Made by a program: the position numbers and the translations under genes. This document shows positions 1-8,011 of a stretch of DNA of 64,000 bases, in pieces. The notes beneath the pieces are model-generated. The model searched no databases and was not told the DNA's origin. It saw nothing but the letters and a program-made list of their open reading frames with translations. The number at the start of each line of letters is the position of its first letter. The stretch's first letter is position 1. This DNA comes from Pseudomonadales bacterium (GTDB taxonomy: Bacteria > Pseudomonadota > Gammaproteobacteria > Pseudomonadales > Azotimanducaceae), in NCBI GenBank assembly GCA_029251375.1, contig JAQXDL010000022.1, positions 1 through 64,000 on the forward strand, in the 5' to 3' direction.

Positions 1-1178
1 TTAACAACAACACCCGCACCTACAGTTCGGCCGCCTTCACGTATCGCAAAACGCTGGCCTTCTTCCATAGCAATCGGAGCAATCAACTCAACATTCATGT
101 TCACGTTATCACCCGGCATAACCATCTCTGTGCCTTCCGGTAATTCACATGCACCTGTCACGTCAGTTGTCTCAAAAAAGAACTGAGGCTTGTAACCCTT
201 GAAGAATGGCGTATGTCGACCACCTTCATCTTTGCTCAATACGTACACTTCACCTTCAAACTTCGTGTGTGGCGTAATTGAACCAGGCTTGGCCAGTACT
301 TGACCGCGCTCAACGTCTTCTCGCTTCGTACCACGCAATAGAACACCAACGTTCTCGCCTGCACGGCCTTCATCCAACAACTTACGGAACATCTCAACAC
401 CCGTACATGTCGTCTTCTGCGTATCTTTAATACCAACAATCTCGATCTCGTCACCAACAGACACAATACCGCGTCCGATTCGACCTGTAACAACCGTACC
501 TCGACCAGAGATTGAGAAAACATCTTCAATCGGCATCAAGAAAGGCTGGTCAATCGCACGTGTAGGCTCTGGAATGTAACTATCAAGCGTCTCAACTAGC
601 TTAACGATTGATGGCGCGCCGATATCTGACTGGTCGCCTTCCAATGCTTTTAGTGCACTACCGATAACAATCGGTGTGTCGTCACCCGGAAAATCGTACT
701 GGTCAAGCAGTTCACGAATTTCCATTTCAACCAATTCAATCAGCTCTTCATCATCAACCATGTCAGCTTTGTTCATAAACACGATGATGTAAGGCACACC
801 AACCTGCTTTGACAACAAAATGTGCTCACGCGTTTGTGGCATGGGGCCGTCAGCCGCTGAACAAACCAAAATAGCGCCGTCCATCTGAGCAGCACCGGTA
901 ATCATGTTCTTCACGTAGTCAGCGTGACCCGGGCAGTCAACGTGTGCGTAGTGGCGATTCGGTGAATCGTATTCAACGTGTGACGTTGAAATCGTGATAC
1001 CGCGCTCTCTTTCTTCTGGTGCATTATCAATTGCAGCAAAATCAGAAAACTCTCCGCCCCAAGTCTCAGCACAAACCTTCGTAATCGCCGCTGTTAGCGT
1101 CGTCTTACCATGGTCTACGTGACCTATTGTTCCTACGTTTAGATGCGGCTTCGTCCGCTCAAACTTCTCTTTGGACAT
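1..1178 (-). CDS. tuf: Elongation factor Tu (3' end cut by window edge)
   Basis: EF-Tu carries aminoacyl-tRNA to the ribosome as a GTP complex in the cytoplasm. The reading frame runs from an ATG at 1178 and starts [20 protein letters not shown], followed by the P-loop GHVDHGKT, the DCPGH switch motif and NKAD for guanine recognition. About 392 codons are present, and the frame is still open at base 1 after the GAGVVV stretch, so only the last few residues are missing. A GAGGAG ribosome binding site lies about ten bases upstream. The gene follows four tRNAs in the same order as E. coli thrU-tyrU-glyT-thrT-tufB, so it is the tufB-type copy and is probably co-transcribed with them. Confidence 0.97.
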   Translation of the reverse strand, partial: MSKEKFERTKPHLNVGTIGHVDHGKTTLTAAITKVCAETWGGEFSDFAAIDNAPEERERGITISTSHVEYDSPNRHYAHVDCPGHADYVKNMITGAAQMDGAILVCSAADGPMPQTREHILLSKQVGVPYIIVFMNKADMVDDEELIELVEMEIRELLDQYDFPGDDTPIVIGSALKALEGDQSDIGAPSIVKLVETLDSYIPEPTRAIDQPFLMPIEDVFSISGRGTVVTGRIGRGIVSVGDEIEIVGIKDTQKTTCTGVEMFRKLLDEGRAGENVGVLLRGTKREDVERGQVLAKPGSITPHTKFEGEVYVLSKDEGGRHTPFFKGYKPQFFFETTDVTGACELPEGTEMVMPGDNVNMNVELIAPIAMEEGQRFAIREGGRTVGAGVVV

Positions 1179-1346
1179 TTGGATTACACTCCTCGATCGC
1201 CAGTATTACTACTTTTCAACAATGGATAGTGGGTGGTTCCCACCGATTCATACTATTACTACTACTAAAAAACTACTTTGGTACTTTCTTCTTTCAACTT
1301 CACCTACCGTTTTAGCCAAACGAAGCTTGTACATAACCTTCAAATG

Positions 1347-1422
<76 letters not shown>

Positions 1423-1467
1423 CTACATTCCACAAACCCAGATAAGCTTCCTCATCAAGCCCCAATT

Positions 1468-1541
<74 letters not shown>

Positions 1542-1719
1542 GTTTTCTTTCCTACAACTTACCAATTACTTTACATCCCAAGCTGGCTTTCCCTTACGGC
1601 ATTGCCCTCTTGATACTGATCCTGTTTGTTCACGGGTGTTTTACGACCCAATTACCTTACATCTAGCACTACGTCATTTTTGCCTAATTTCCAGATCTGA
1701 CAAAAGATCCAGCCCACCT

Positions 1720-1803
1720 TGGTGGAGGGGGGTGGATTCGAACCACCGAAGCTTACGCGTCAGATTTACAGTCTGATCCCTTTGGCCACTCGGGAACCCC
1801 TCC
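1720..1803 (-). tRNA. tRNA-Tyr (anticodon GTA)
   Basis: An 84-nt class II tRNA with a long variable arm and encoded CCA. Acceptor GGAGGGG pairs with CCCCTCC. The anticodon loop is CTGTAAA, giving GTA. It is equivalent to tyrU in the E. coli operon. An unusually long spacer of about 180 bases separates it from tRNA-Gly; I see no gene in that spacer. Confidence 0.97.
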
Positions 1804-1867
1804 AAAAATGAGGCGCTAGATTCTGCCTTCGAGGCTACAGCTTGTCAATCAAATTTTAGCTAAAAGA

Positions 1868-1904
1868 AGACCGTGCCATCGCCCTAAAGCGAAAGCCACG
1901 GTCT
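1868..1904 (-). terminator. Hairpin between first tRNA-Thr and tRNA-Tyr, possible attenuator
   Basis: On the minus strand an 8-bp stem AGACCGTG/CACGGTCT encloses a smaller TCGC/GCGA stem and is followed by TCTTTT. It resembles an intrinsic terminator with an interrupted U-tract. It lies inside the tRNA-tuf operon, after the first tRNA and before the rest, so it could limit read-through or serve as an RNA processing site. Confidence 0.45.
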
Positions 1905-1924
1905 AAAAACTTGCTTGAAAAACT

Positions 1925-2000
1925 TGGTGCCGCCACCAAGAGTCGAACTCGGGACCTACTGATTACAAATCAGTTGCTCTACCAACTGAGCTATAGCGGC
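1925..2000 (-). tRNA. tRNA-Thr (anticodon TGT)
   Basis: A 76-nt cloverleaf with encoded CCA. Acceptor GCCGCTA, D-arm AGCTCAGTTGGTAGAGC, and anticodon loop TTTGTAA in stem ACTGA/TCAGT, giving TGT. It is the first gene of the tRNA-tuf operon, equivalent to thrU in E. coli. Confidence 0.97.
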
Positions 2001-2022
2001 TACCTGTAAAAACAGGGGACGG

Positions 2023-2051
2023 ATTGTATGCGAAGTCAGCACTGCTCGCAA
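2023..2051 (-). promoter_or_regulatory. Sigma-70 promoter of the tRNA-tuf operon
   Basis: On the minus strand a -35 element TTGCGA and a -10 element TACAAT are 17 bases apart, 22 bases before the first tRNA. The -10 is followed by CCGTCCCC, the GC-rich discriminator typical of stable-RNA promoters under ppGpp/DksA (stringent) control. The link to DksA is inference from the discriminator. Confidence 0.75.
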
Positions 2052-2084
2052 ACTAAATTAAGTCAGTTTTCAATATTTAATGAA

Positions 2085-2774
2085 TTACTCGACACATTGA
2101 CCTTCTTTTTGTTCAATTCCAGGATATTCTTCGACCAACCCAGCCATCAAAGCGTCGTTAATCTTAAAATCACGCCCACCGACCCCATATAGCCAGAATT
2201 GCCTCTCTAGAATTGGAATCGCCGTAATCTTGGCTTCGTAACCACTAGCTTGAAGCGTTTGTTGTAGAGATACAGCGGCGGATTTCGTGGAAAAAACACC
2301 CAACGATATACCAAGCGAATCGCTACCCTGCGTGATGACATAACTATCTATTTCTTGCGACTTAAGCTCCCTAAGCTTCCTAAAGGCGGCCTGTAAGGAT
2401 GCTGCCGGCGGAATCATGACACGATAGTCACTCTCCGCCATCGCTCGATCAATTGCCTTCAACTCAACATCGAACTCCAGCGCCACAAGCTTCTCCAGTG
2501 CGGCTTGACCTTCAAATAGCCCCTCAAATGGACCGATGGCCTGACAAAGGCCGCTATCTTGGCGATCTAACAAAATCGGATTATTAATCACCAAATCCAT
2601 TTCTTGATTTTGCTGTATGCCTGCGGTTGAATTTTCGCTCAACAAGAAGACCGTCTCGAGGGACTTATCAACAGCTCGCACTGAGAGCGCGGGAGATTTT
2701 GGCTCCAGATAAAATCCCTGATAAAAAAAATAAACGATGTTAACCGCTATCAAGCTCAACGCAATTGCACGCAT
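2085..2774 (-). CDS. Membrane-anchored SPOR-like protein of unknown role
   Basis: The protein has 229 residues. Residues 3-20 form a hydrophobic N-terminal anchor or signal. The last 85 residues look like a SPOR fold, with a region around 150-175 containing the LGVFSTKSAA pattern typical of these peptidoglycan-binding domains. A SPOR-type protein in this place, between birA and the tRNA-tuf operon, is known from Pseudomonas. The start ATG shares its A with the birA stop (TAATG), so translation is coupled to birA. Function beyond probable envelope location is not known. Confidence 0.7.
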   Translation of the reverse strand: MRAIALSLIAVNIVYFFYQGFYLEPKSPALSVRAVDKSLETVFLLSENSTAGIQQNQEMDLVINNPILLDRQDSGLCQAIGPFEGLFEGQAALEKLVALEFDVELKAIDRAMAESDYRVMIPPAASLQAAFRKLRELKSQEIDSYVITQGSDSLGISLGVFSTKSAAVSLQQTLQASGYEAKITAIPILERQFWLYGVGGRDFKINDALMAGLVEEYPGIEQKEGQCVE

Positions 2775-3739
2775 TATATTGGCCTCAAACTCACTTCACC
2801 GGCATTAAAAGACTTCAACCCGTCCTGCGTTTCTATAAGGATATTACCGAACTCATCAACACCGCGATCAACCCCGCGAATAATATCTTCACCTAAACTA
2901 ATCTGAACCTGCTTACCTGAATAGAAATTTACCTCTGCCCATTCACTTGCCTGAATGCAAAAGCCTGTCTGACTAAAATTACTGAGAGCGGGCAGCAACC
3001 TTGTTAACAATCCTGATACCAAGGCATTGCGAGACAATTTAAATTCACTAAGCGTCTCATAAGGTTGATCAATCTGACTTGATGCCTCAACACCTAAGTC
3101 AACATTAAGACCGACACCAATAATCAGCGGCGTACCCTTTGCAGTCGGCGCGCCCAATTCGATTAATATGCCGGCTAGCTTGCCTGCACGACCCGCGGTT
3201 ACTCTCAGCACATCATTTGGCCACTTCAAACTCACATCAGATACACCCATGCTCCGCAGCAATCCAACAACCTGCATTCCGACAATCAAACTCAATCCAG
3301 CCGGTTTAATCCCTTGAGGTAATAGCCAACCAAGACTCATATAAACGTTTCGGCCAAAGGGACTAATCCAAGCACGACCTCTACGGCCTCGGCCTGCTGT
3401 TTGCGACTCCGCCAAACAGACATGGCCGGAAAAAGCTTCATCCTTTATACACGACATGAGATGTGTGTTGGTTGATTCGATGGACGTATGGATGTCGATC
3501 TTTGATACGAGAGGCCTGATGCTGGCCGCAAGCTCAGCTAAAATTTTTTCATCACTAAGAAGTTCCAGCGACTGTTGCAGCTGAATCACCCCATCGCTCT
3601 CAACGTAATCAAGCGCTAAGTTTGTTAGCACTTGCTTACTAGAAGAGTCTAATTTCACATAACCATTTGCTGCTAAGGCTCGTATTAGGTGAAGTGTGTA
3701 ATTATCCAATGGGGTGTACCACATGACAGTAGCGCGCAT
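2774..3739 (-). CDS. birA: Biotin-protein ligase, BirA type, with a reduced N-terminal DNA-binding region
   Basis: This enzyme makes biotinoyl-AMP and transfers biotin to the carboxylase carrier lysine. The ATP/biotin loop GRGRRGRAW and the KWPNDV motif are both present, followed by the C-terminal SH3-like cap. The frame is open from a TTG at 3775; an ATG at 3739 is the better start and places GRGRRG at residue 116, as in E. coli (115). In bifunctional BirA about 60 N-terminal residues form a winged helix that represses the bio operon. Here the stretch from ANG to the wing is roughly 15 residues shorter and no clear helix-turn-helix remains, so repressor function is doubtful. It overlaps the downstream SPOR gene by one base. 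The coaX gene that follows birA in Pseudomonas is absent. Confidence 0.9.
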   Translation of the reverse strand: MRATVMWYTPLDNYTLHLIRALAANGYVKLDSSSKQVLTNLALDYVESDGVIQLQQSLELLSDEKILAELAASIRPLVSKIDIHTSIESTNTHLMSCIKDEAFSGHVCLAESQTAGRGRRGRAWISPFGRNVYMSLGWLLPQGIKPAGLSLIVGMQVVGLLRSMGVSDVSLKWPNDVLRVTAGRAGKLAGILIELGAPTAKGTPLIIGVGLNVDLGVEASSQIDQPYETLSEFKLSRNALVSGLLTRLLPALSNFSQTGFCIQASEWAEVNFYSGKQVQISLGEDIIRGVDRGVDEFGNILIETQDGLKSFNAGEVSLRPI

Positions 3740-3788
3740 TATGCACGGCTTATCCTGAAATGAGAAAGGGAGCAAACACTTTCGACAG

Positions 3789-3863
3789 TTCGACCCACCT
3801 CAAATTCAATACAAAAAAAAAGGAACCACCTTACGGCGATTCCTTTTTATTTGGTGGAGCCAG
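3789..3863. repeat. 75-bp direct repeat, copy A (degenerate copy of tRNA-Ala end plus terminator)
   Basis: These 75 bases are identical to 3902-3976, 113 bases away. The unit holds the last 12 bases of tRNA-Ala, the full terminator hairpin with its nine-base T tract, and about 25 bases of downstream sequence. Similarity continues imperfectly on both sides, so the original duplication was longer. Confidence 0.95.
3813..3848 (-). terminator. Intrinsic terminator, copy A
   Basis: Minus-strand stem AAAAAGGAA/TTCCTTTTT with an inner CGCC-GTAA-GGTG element, followed by a run of nine T. It is identical to the terminator at 3926-3961, so the tRNA-Ile/tRNA-Ala transcript ends at two tandem terminators. 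Confidence 0.85.
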
Positions 3864-3893
3864 AACTCGGCGTCCCCGCGAGATCAAACCGCC
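3852..3893 (-). pseudogene. Degenerate tRNA-Ala 3' fragment
   Basis: On the minus strand this reads GGCGGTTTGATCTCGC, an altered T-arm like GGCGGTTCGATCCCGC of the intact tRNA-Ala, then about 14 unrelated bases, then CTGGCTCCACCA, the exact acceptor end. No 5' half is present, so it cannot make a tRNA. It is a remnant of a tandem duplication. Confidence 0.7.
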
Positions 3894-3901
3894 TTCGACG
3901 A

Positions 3902-3976
3902 TTCGACCCACCTCAAATTCAATACAAAAAAAAAGGAACCACCTTACGGCGATTCCTTTTTATTTGGTGGAGCCAG
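3902..3976. repeat. 75-bp direct repeat, copy B (attached to the intact tRNA-Ala)
   Basis: Identical to 3789-3863. This copy continues without a break into the intact tRNA-Ala and is therefore the likely parent. Confidence 0.95.
3926..3961 (-). terminator. Intrinsic terminator of the tRNA-Ile/tRNA-Ala unit, copy B
   Basis: Begins four bases after the tRNA-Ala CCA end. Stem AAAAAGGAA/TTCCTTTTT followed by nine T on the minus strand. Confidence 0.88.
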
Positions 3977-4040
3977 GCGGGATCGAACCGCCGACCTCCT
4001 GCGTGCAAGGCAGGCGCTCTCCCAGCTGAGCTATGGCCCC
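3965..4040 (-). tRNA. tRNA-Ala (anticodon TGC)
   Basis: A 76-nt cloverleaf starting GGGGCCATAGCTCAG with encoded CCA. The anticodon stem CCTGC/GCAGG encloses CTTGCAC, giving TGC. It follows tRNA-Ile(GAT), the order found in 16S-23S spacers, yet a terminator rather than a 23S gene comes next. Confidence 0.97.
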
Positions 4041-4233
4041 AGAAACTTTCTGGTGAAAGACAGTTGAACTGTCAATCTGGGTGGCACATCGTTTTCCAGT
4101 GAATGGAAATTGAGCATGCCTTTGGGTCTACATTCCTGTTCGATAGATGATGTTGCCATCTTCTAACCTAGCTTACTACCAAGCACGAAAGTTCCCAATC
4201 ACTCTCTCGAGTTTTTACCAACTCTTTTTGAGT

Positions 4234-4310
<77 letters not shown>

Positions 4311-4331
4311 ATCGCTATCGCGAGGAGCGGT

Positions 4332-4359
4332 ATTATACGCAGCAAGATTTGATTTACAA
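4332..4359 (-). promoter_or_regulatory. Sigma-70 promoter of the tRNA-Ile/tRNA-Ala unit
   Basis: Minus-strand -35 TTGTAA and a perfect -10 TATAAT with a 16-base spacer, lying between the tyrS stop and tRNA-Ile. The -10 is followed by ACCGCTCC, a GC-rich discriminator of the stringent type. This supports independent transcription of the pair rather than read-through from tyrS. Confidence 0.7.
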
Positions 4360-4388
4360 CGCCCTAGAGAAGGAAAGTTTACAACTAG

Positions 4389-5693
4389 CTAATCCACAAC
4401 GTGAATCAACAAATGATGATTCTTCTTACCTTTTTGAATGACTTGATAACAACCGTGTAATGCATCCGCCGTTTTCAGTCGGTGTTCAGGGTCTTCAATT
4501 TTCACACCATTCACAGATACAGCATTGCTTGTAATCAGTTTTTTCGCTTGGCCAGCCGTCACCTGCCCTTTCGGTGTAACCGCCAGACCACTATCGACGA
4601 GCACGTCAATCAACGAGATATCTGCTGACTGAGTCTCAGATGCAGACATGCCATCTTGAGCTAATTGACCAAGATCACTGGCCGACAGTTGCGATAACTG
4701 ATTTGTGAACAAAGCTTCAGAAATTCTCTCCGCCGCATCCACACCTTCATCACCATGCACCAAACGTGTTACCGCCTGTGCCAATGCAATATGGGCTGCG
4801 CGCGCACCAGGATCCTGATCATGTGCCGCCGCGAGCTGGTCGATATGGGCCGCGTCAAAGAATGTAAATATCTTGAGATAATCAATGACGTCTGCATCCG
4901 CACTGTTACGCCAAAACTGATAAAAGCTGTACGGTGAAGTCCGTTGCGCATCTATCCAGATGGCATTACCCATACTTTTACCGAACTTGGTCCCATCTGA
5001 GTTAGTAATCAAAGGGTAAGTAATTGCATAGGCTTGATTACCATTCATCCGACGCACCAAATCGATACCCGCCGTGATGTTACCCCATTGGTCACTACCA
5101 CCCATTTGGATCGTACAATCGTAGCGTTCATTCAAAATGGTGTAATCGTAGGATTGCAGAATCATGTAGCTGAATTCTGTATAGCTAATGCCCGACGCAT
5201 CATCTTCTAGGCGCCGTTTAACCGTTTCTTTTTGCACCATCGCATTAACACTGAAGTGTTTGCCTATATCTCGAAGGAAATCTACAACGGTCAATTTCTC
5301 AGTCCACTCGGCGTTATCAACCACGATCGCAGAGTTTTCGCCGCAATCGAAATCCAGGAAGCGACTCGCTTGCTCACGAATCTTGGCAACAAAAGCCTTC
5401 ACAACATCGGCTGATTTGAGGTCTCGCTCCGATGTTCGTCCGCCCGGATCCCCAATCATGCCAGTCGCCCCACCGACCAGCAGGATCGGCTTATGGCCGG
5501 CAAGCTGAAATCGCCGCAACGCTAGCAGTGGCACAAGATTGCCGATATGCAAACTGTCCGCCGTCGGGTCAAACCCGCAATATACAGTTCGAGACCCTTC
5601 CGCAAGGTGCTCAATCAACTCTGGCTCACTACTCACTTGGGCGATCAACCCAAGGGATCTAAGTTGGCCAAGTAAGTCCTTGTTAATTGTCAT
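4389..5693 (-). CDS. tyrS: Tyrosyl-tRNA synthetase
   Basis: Charges tRNA-Tyr with tyrosine in the cytoplasm. It is a class I synthetase of 434 residues, with the HIGN signature at residues 49-52, the tyrosine-binding GGSDQWGN segment near 198-205 and the KFGKS loop at 236-240. A C-terminal S4 RNA-binding domain covers roughly 365-434. The length suits the TyrRS-Z-like forms of many proteobacteria. It lies upstream of the tRNA-Ile/Ala unit and divergent from the murein peptidase gene; tRNA-Tyr is 2.6 kb away in the tuf operon. Confidence 0.97.
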   Translation of the reverse strand: MTINKDLLGQLRSLGLIAQVSSEPELIEHLAEGSRTVYCGFDPTADSLHIGNLVPLLALRRFQLAGHKPILLVGGATGMIGDPGGRTSERDLKSADVVKAFVAKIREQASRFLDFDCGENSAIVVDNAEWTEKLTVVDFLRDIGKHFSVNAMVQKETVKRRLEDDASGISYTEFSYMILQSYDYTILNERYDCTIQMGGSDQWGNITAGIDLVRRMNGNQAYAITYPLITNSDGTKFGKSMGNAIWIDAQRTSPYSFYQFWRNSADADVIDYLKIFTFFDAAHIDQLAAAHDQDPGARAAHIALAQAVTRLVHGDEGVDAAERISEALFTNQLSQLSASDLGQLAQDGMSASETQSADISLIDVLVDSGLAVTPKGQVTAGQAKKLITSNAVSVNGVKIEDPEHRLKTADALHGCYQVIQKGKKNHHLLIHVVD

Positions 5694-6029
5694 ACTGGTT
5701 TTCCGGAAAAATTATTTTTGAAATTGAGAATACGGTCATTCTTTTTTGACCCCTGCTCCTGTACGCTTCGCGACCTGCGAAATATCAGACATGAATTCAT
5801 ATAACGAAGATGCGCCAAAATACATTAAGCGCAAAGAAATTCAACTGTAAATTTGGAAAAAGACGACCCAGAGCGCCCATCAACACCATGCATTGGCCTT
5901 GATAACTGGGCTGATTTTGAGCCTGAGCCACGAAACCAATATTCACACTTGATTAAACCCATAATTATTATACACTTAGCGCCACTTTGTGATAAATAAC
6001 TATAAATAAAGAGCGTAGCCGTCTGCTTT
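5694..6029. other. Divergent intergenic region between tyrS and the M23 peptidase gene
   Basis: This 336-base region must hold promoters for both genes. A weak candidate for tyrS is TTGAAT (5839-5844) with TATTTT (5817-5822), 16 bases apart on the minus strand. A weak plus-strand candidate for the peptidase is TTGATT (5949-5954) with TACACT (5971-5976). The sequence is AT-rich near 5940-6010. I see no T-box, riboswitch or repeat. Confidence 0.4.
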
Positions 6030-7364
6030 ATGAAACATTATCCATCATCACATTTACGAACCGCACTGATCCTGGCTTTCTGCTTGGGACTTGCTATTAC
6101 GGCGCTTCCTGAACGGAAAACAAGCACAACCAGCATTCCCGTCTCGCTCACCATACACACCAGCGTTGCTGAACAAGACGCCAACATCACCGCTGCCGAG
6201 ACTCAATCCGAATCCACCGCGGTAGAGTCTGCGGTAGAGCGCCCCCGACTCGTCAACAAAGAAGTCGTCGTTCGCAAAGGTGACAGCATGTCCGCAATAT
6301 TCAAACGACAGGGCTATTCGGCTAAAGATCTATACGACATCATGAATCTTAATGGCCCCGTTAAGGCACTGAAAAAAATCATGCCCGGCCAATCACTCCA
6401 TTTCGCCCAGACGTCATCAGGTGAACTATCGGAATTTCGCTACGCCAGCACGCCGCTCAAACAACTCATTGTGACCCGTCAGGGTGAGCAGTTTACAGCT
6501 GCCTGGCACTACAAGAAGCCCGAGATACTGATCTCCTACAAAACCGCACAAATTACGAAGAAGACACCATCGCTATACCACGCCGGCAAAGCAGTTGGAC
6601 TGACAGACAACCTCATTATGGAACTCGCCTTTATCTTCCAGTGGGATGTGAGTTTTGCACTGGATCTAAGACAGGGTGACTCATTCACATTGTTGTATGA
6701 AGACGTTTATGTCGATGGCGAGAAAGTAAAAGAAGGCGATATCATTGGTGCCCAGTTTAAAAACATGGGCAAAAGCCATACCGCCATCTTATTTGAAAAC
6801 AAGCTTGGGCAGAAGAACTACTATACTCCTACCGGCGGTTCAATGAGAAAAGCATTCATTCGAGATCCGGTTCATTTCTCTCATGTCAGCTCGAGTTTTA
6901 ACTTAAAGCGACTGCATCCAATTCATAAAAAAGTAATGCCTCACAGAGGTATCGACTATGCGGCCAACAAAGGCACACCGGTCATTGCCTCAGGTGACGG
7001 CAAGGTCACTATCGCAAGACAAAACAATGCGTCTGGCCGATACGTTGTTCTCAGACATGGTGAGCAATACGAAACCAAGTACCTCCATTTATCTGCTTTT
7101 GCGAAAGGGGTAAGGCCTGGAAAATCAGTCAAACAAGGGCAGGTCATCGGCTATGTTGGCGCAACGGGTTGGGCAACAGCCGCACACCTTCACTATGAAT
7201 TCCTTGTCAATGGTGTCCATCGCAATCCAAGGACGGTTAAGCTACCGAAAGCGGACCCCATCAGCAAAGCCGAATTGGCACAGTTTAAACAACTTACCTT
7301 GCCGATTCTCGCGAGACTGGAATCTGTCACAGGAAATGTGCGCTATGCGATGTCGGATGACTAA
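6030..7364 (+). CDS. mepM: M23 family murein DD-endopeptidase, MepM-like
   Basis: Predicted periplasmic zinc peptidase that cuts peptide cross-links in peptidoglycan to allow growth. Residues 11-26 form a signal anchor. Residues about 78-125 form a LysM/OapA-type domain (VVVRKGDSMSAIFKRQGY). The LytM catalytic domain follows with zinc ligands H305 and D309 in HRGID and the HLH pair H386/H388. All metal ligands are present, so it is an active enzyme and not an EnvC/NlpD-type activator. Pseudomonas also has an M23 peptidase next to tyrS. It is divergent from tyrS and convergent with erpA. Confidence 0.9.
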   Translation: MKHYPSSHLRTALILAFCLGLAITALPERKTSTTSIPVSLTIHTSVAEQDANITAAETQSESTAVESAVERPRLVNKEVVVRKGDSMSAIFKRQGYSAKDLYDIMNLNGPVKALKKIMPGQSLHFAQTSSGELSEFRYASTPLKQLIVTRQGEQFTAAWHYKKPEILISYKTAQITKKTPSLYHAGKAVGLTDNLIMELAFIFQWDVSFALDLRQGDSFTLLYEDVYVDGEKVKEGDIIGAQFKNMGKSHTAILFENKLGQKNYYTPTGGSMRKAFIRDPVHFSHVSSSFNLKRLHPIHKKVMPHRGIDYAANKGTPVIASGDGKVTIARQNNASGRYVVLRHGEQYETKYLHLSAFAKGVRPGKSVKQGQVIGYVGATGWATAAHLHYEFLVNGVHRNPRTVKLPKADPISKAELAQFKQLTLPILARLESVTGNVRYAMSDD

Positions 7365-7415
7365 ATAGGGCAGCGGCGTTTGCATCGGTCAATACATGCA
7401 TGGGCTGAGCCCACC

Positions 7416-7469
7416 GCTTTTAGCGGCCCTGATGGATAAAACCTTGAGGGTAATACCCGCTAAAAAAGC
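7416..7469. terminator. Possible bidirectional terminator between mepM and erpA
   Basis: GCTTTTAGCGG pairs with CCGCTAAAAAAGC around a nested CCCT/AGGG stem. The A/T tracts on both arms would give short U-runs in either direction, fitting two convergent genes. The loop is large, so this is uncertain. Confidence 0.35.
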
Positions 7470-7484
7470 AGCAGCAGTAACTAC

Positions 7485-7841
7485 TTAAATTGAAAAAGAG
7501 TTACCGCAACCACAGGTTGTCGATGCATTAGGATTTGTCACAACGAACCGCGACCCTTGCAGGTCCTCCTTAAAGTCCACTTCTGCACCAACGAGATATT
7601 GAAAGCTCAACGGATCGATCACTAACTGAACACCGTCTTTTTCGATTGCAGTGTCATCCTCCTCGAGATCCTCATCGAAAGTAAACCCATATTCAAAACC
7701 CGAACAGCCGCCGCCCGTCACAAAAACCCGTAACTTCAAGTTTTCGTTTTCTTCCTCTTGAATTAAGTTTTTTACTTTTCCTGCCGCAGCATCAGTAAAA
7801 TTCATGCCAAGCGGCGTCACTATCGTAGGTGTATCAGTCAT
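7485..7841 (-). CDS. erpA: A-type iron-sulfur carrier, ErpA
   Basis: Carries and inserts Fe-S clusters into apoproteins, including the isoprenoid enzymes IspG/IspH in E. coli. The 118-residue protein has the three ligand cysteines C46 ([11 protein letters not shown]), C110 and C112 (CGCG). The sequence fits ErpA better than IscA because of the acidic loop DEDLEEDD. It stands alone, without isc or suf genes. Upstream lies a 15-base dyad (7873-7887) that may be an operator. Confidence 0.92.
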   Translation of the reverse strand: MTDTPTIVTPLGMNFTDAAAGKVKNLIQEEENENLKLRVFVTGGGCSGFEYGFTFDEDLEEDDTAIEKDGVQLVIDPLSFQYLVGAEVDFKEDLQGSRFVVTNPNASTTCGCGNSFSI

Positions 7842-7872
7842 CGCAATTTCTTACCGTATATTTCTTAATGAA

Positions 7873-7887
7873 AGGTCCATAGGACCT
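7873..7887 (-). promoter_or_regulatory. Dyad upstream of erpA, possible IscR-type site
   Basis: AGGTCC-ATA-GGACCT is a perfect 6-bp dyad located 32-46 bases before the erpA start. Read on the plus strand, the surrounding sequence matches four of the five blocks of the IscR type 2 pattern AxxxCCxxAxxxxxxxTAxGG but lacks the GG. In E. coli erpA is controlled by IscR; here this is only suggestive. Confidence 0.35.
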
Positions 7888-8011
7888 ATAGTCGCTCTGT
7901 TATCTAAAACTTACGTGTCTTTAAAGCAGCAATCTACCTACTATGATATGGGTGCTAATCTTACTAAAACAAGTCGATGCCAATAAGGCGCAATCCTAAC
8001 AGAAGCAGAAG

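Noticed and set aside
3789-3976. An active integrative element at tRNA-Ala
   Set aside because: Only 38 bases lie between the repeat copies and no integrase is present; at most a scar.
3760-4102. Two overlapping plus-strand frames of 83-89 codons
   Set aside because: They run through tRNA-Ala and the duplicated terminators, so they are by-products of the repeat and tRNA sequence.
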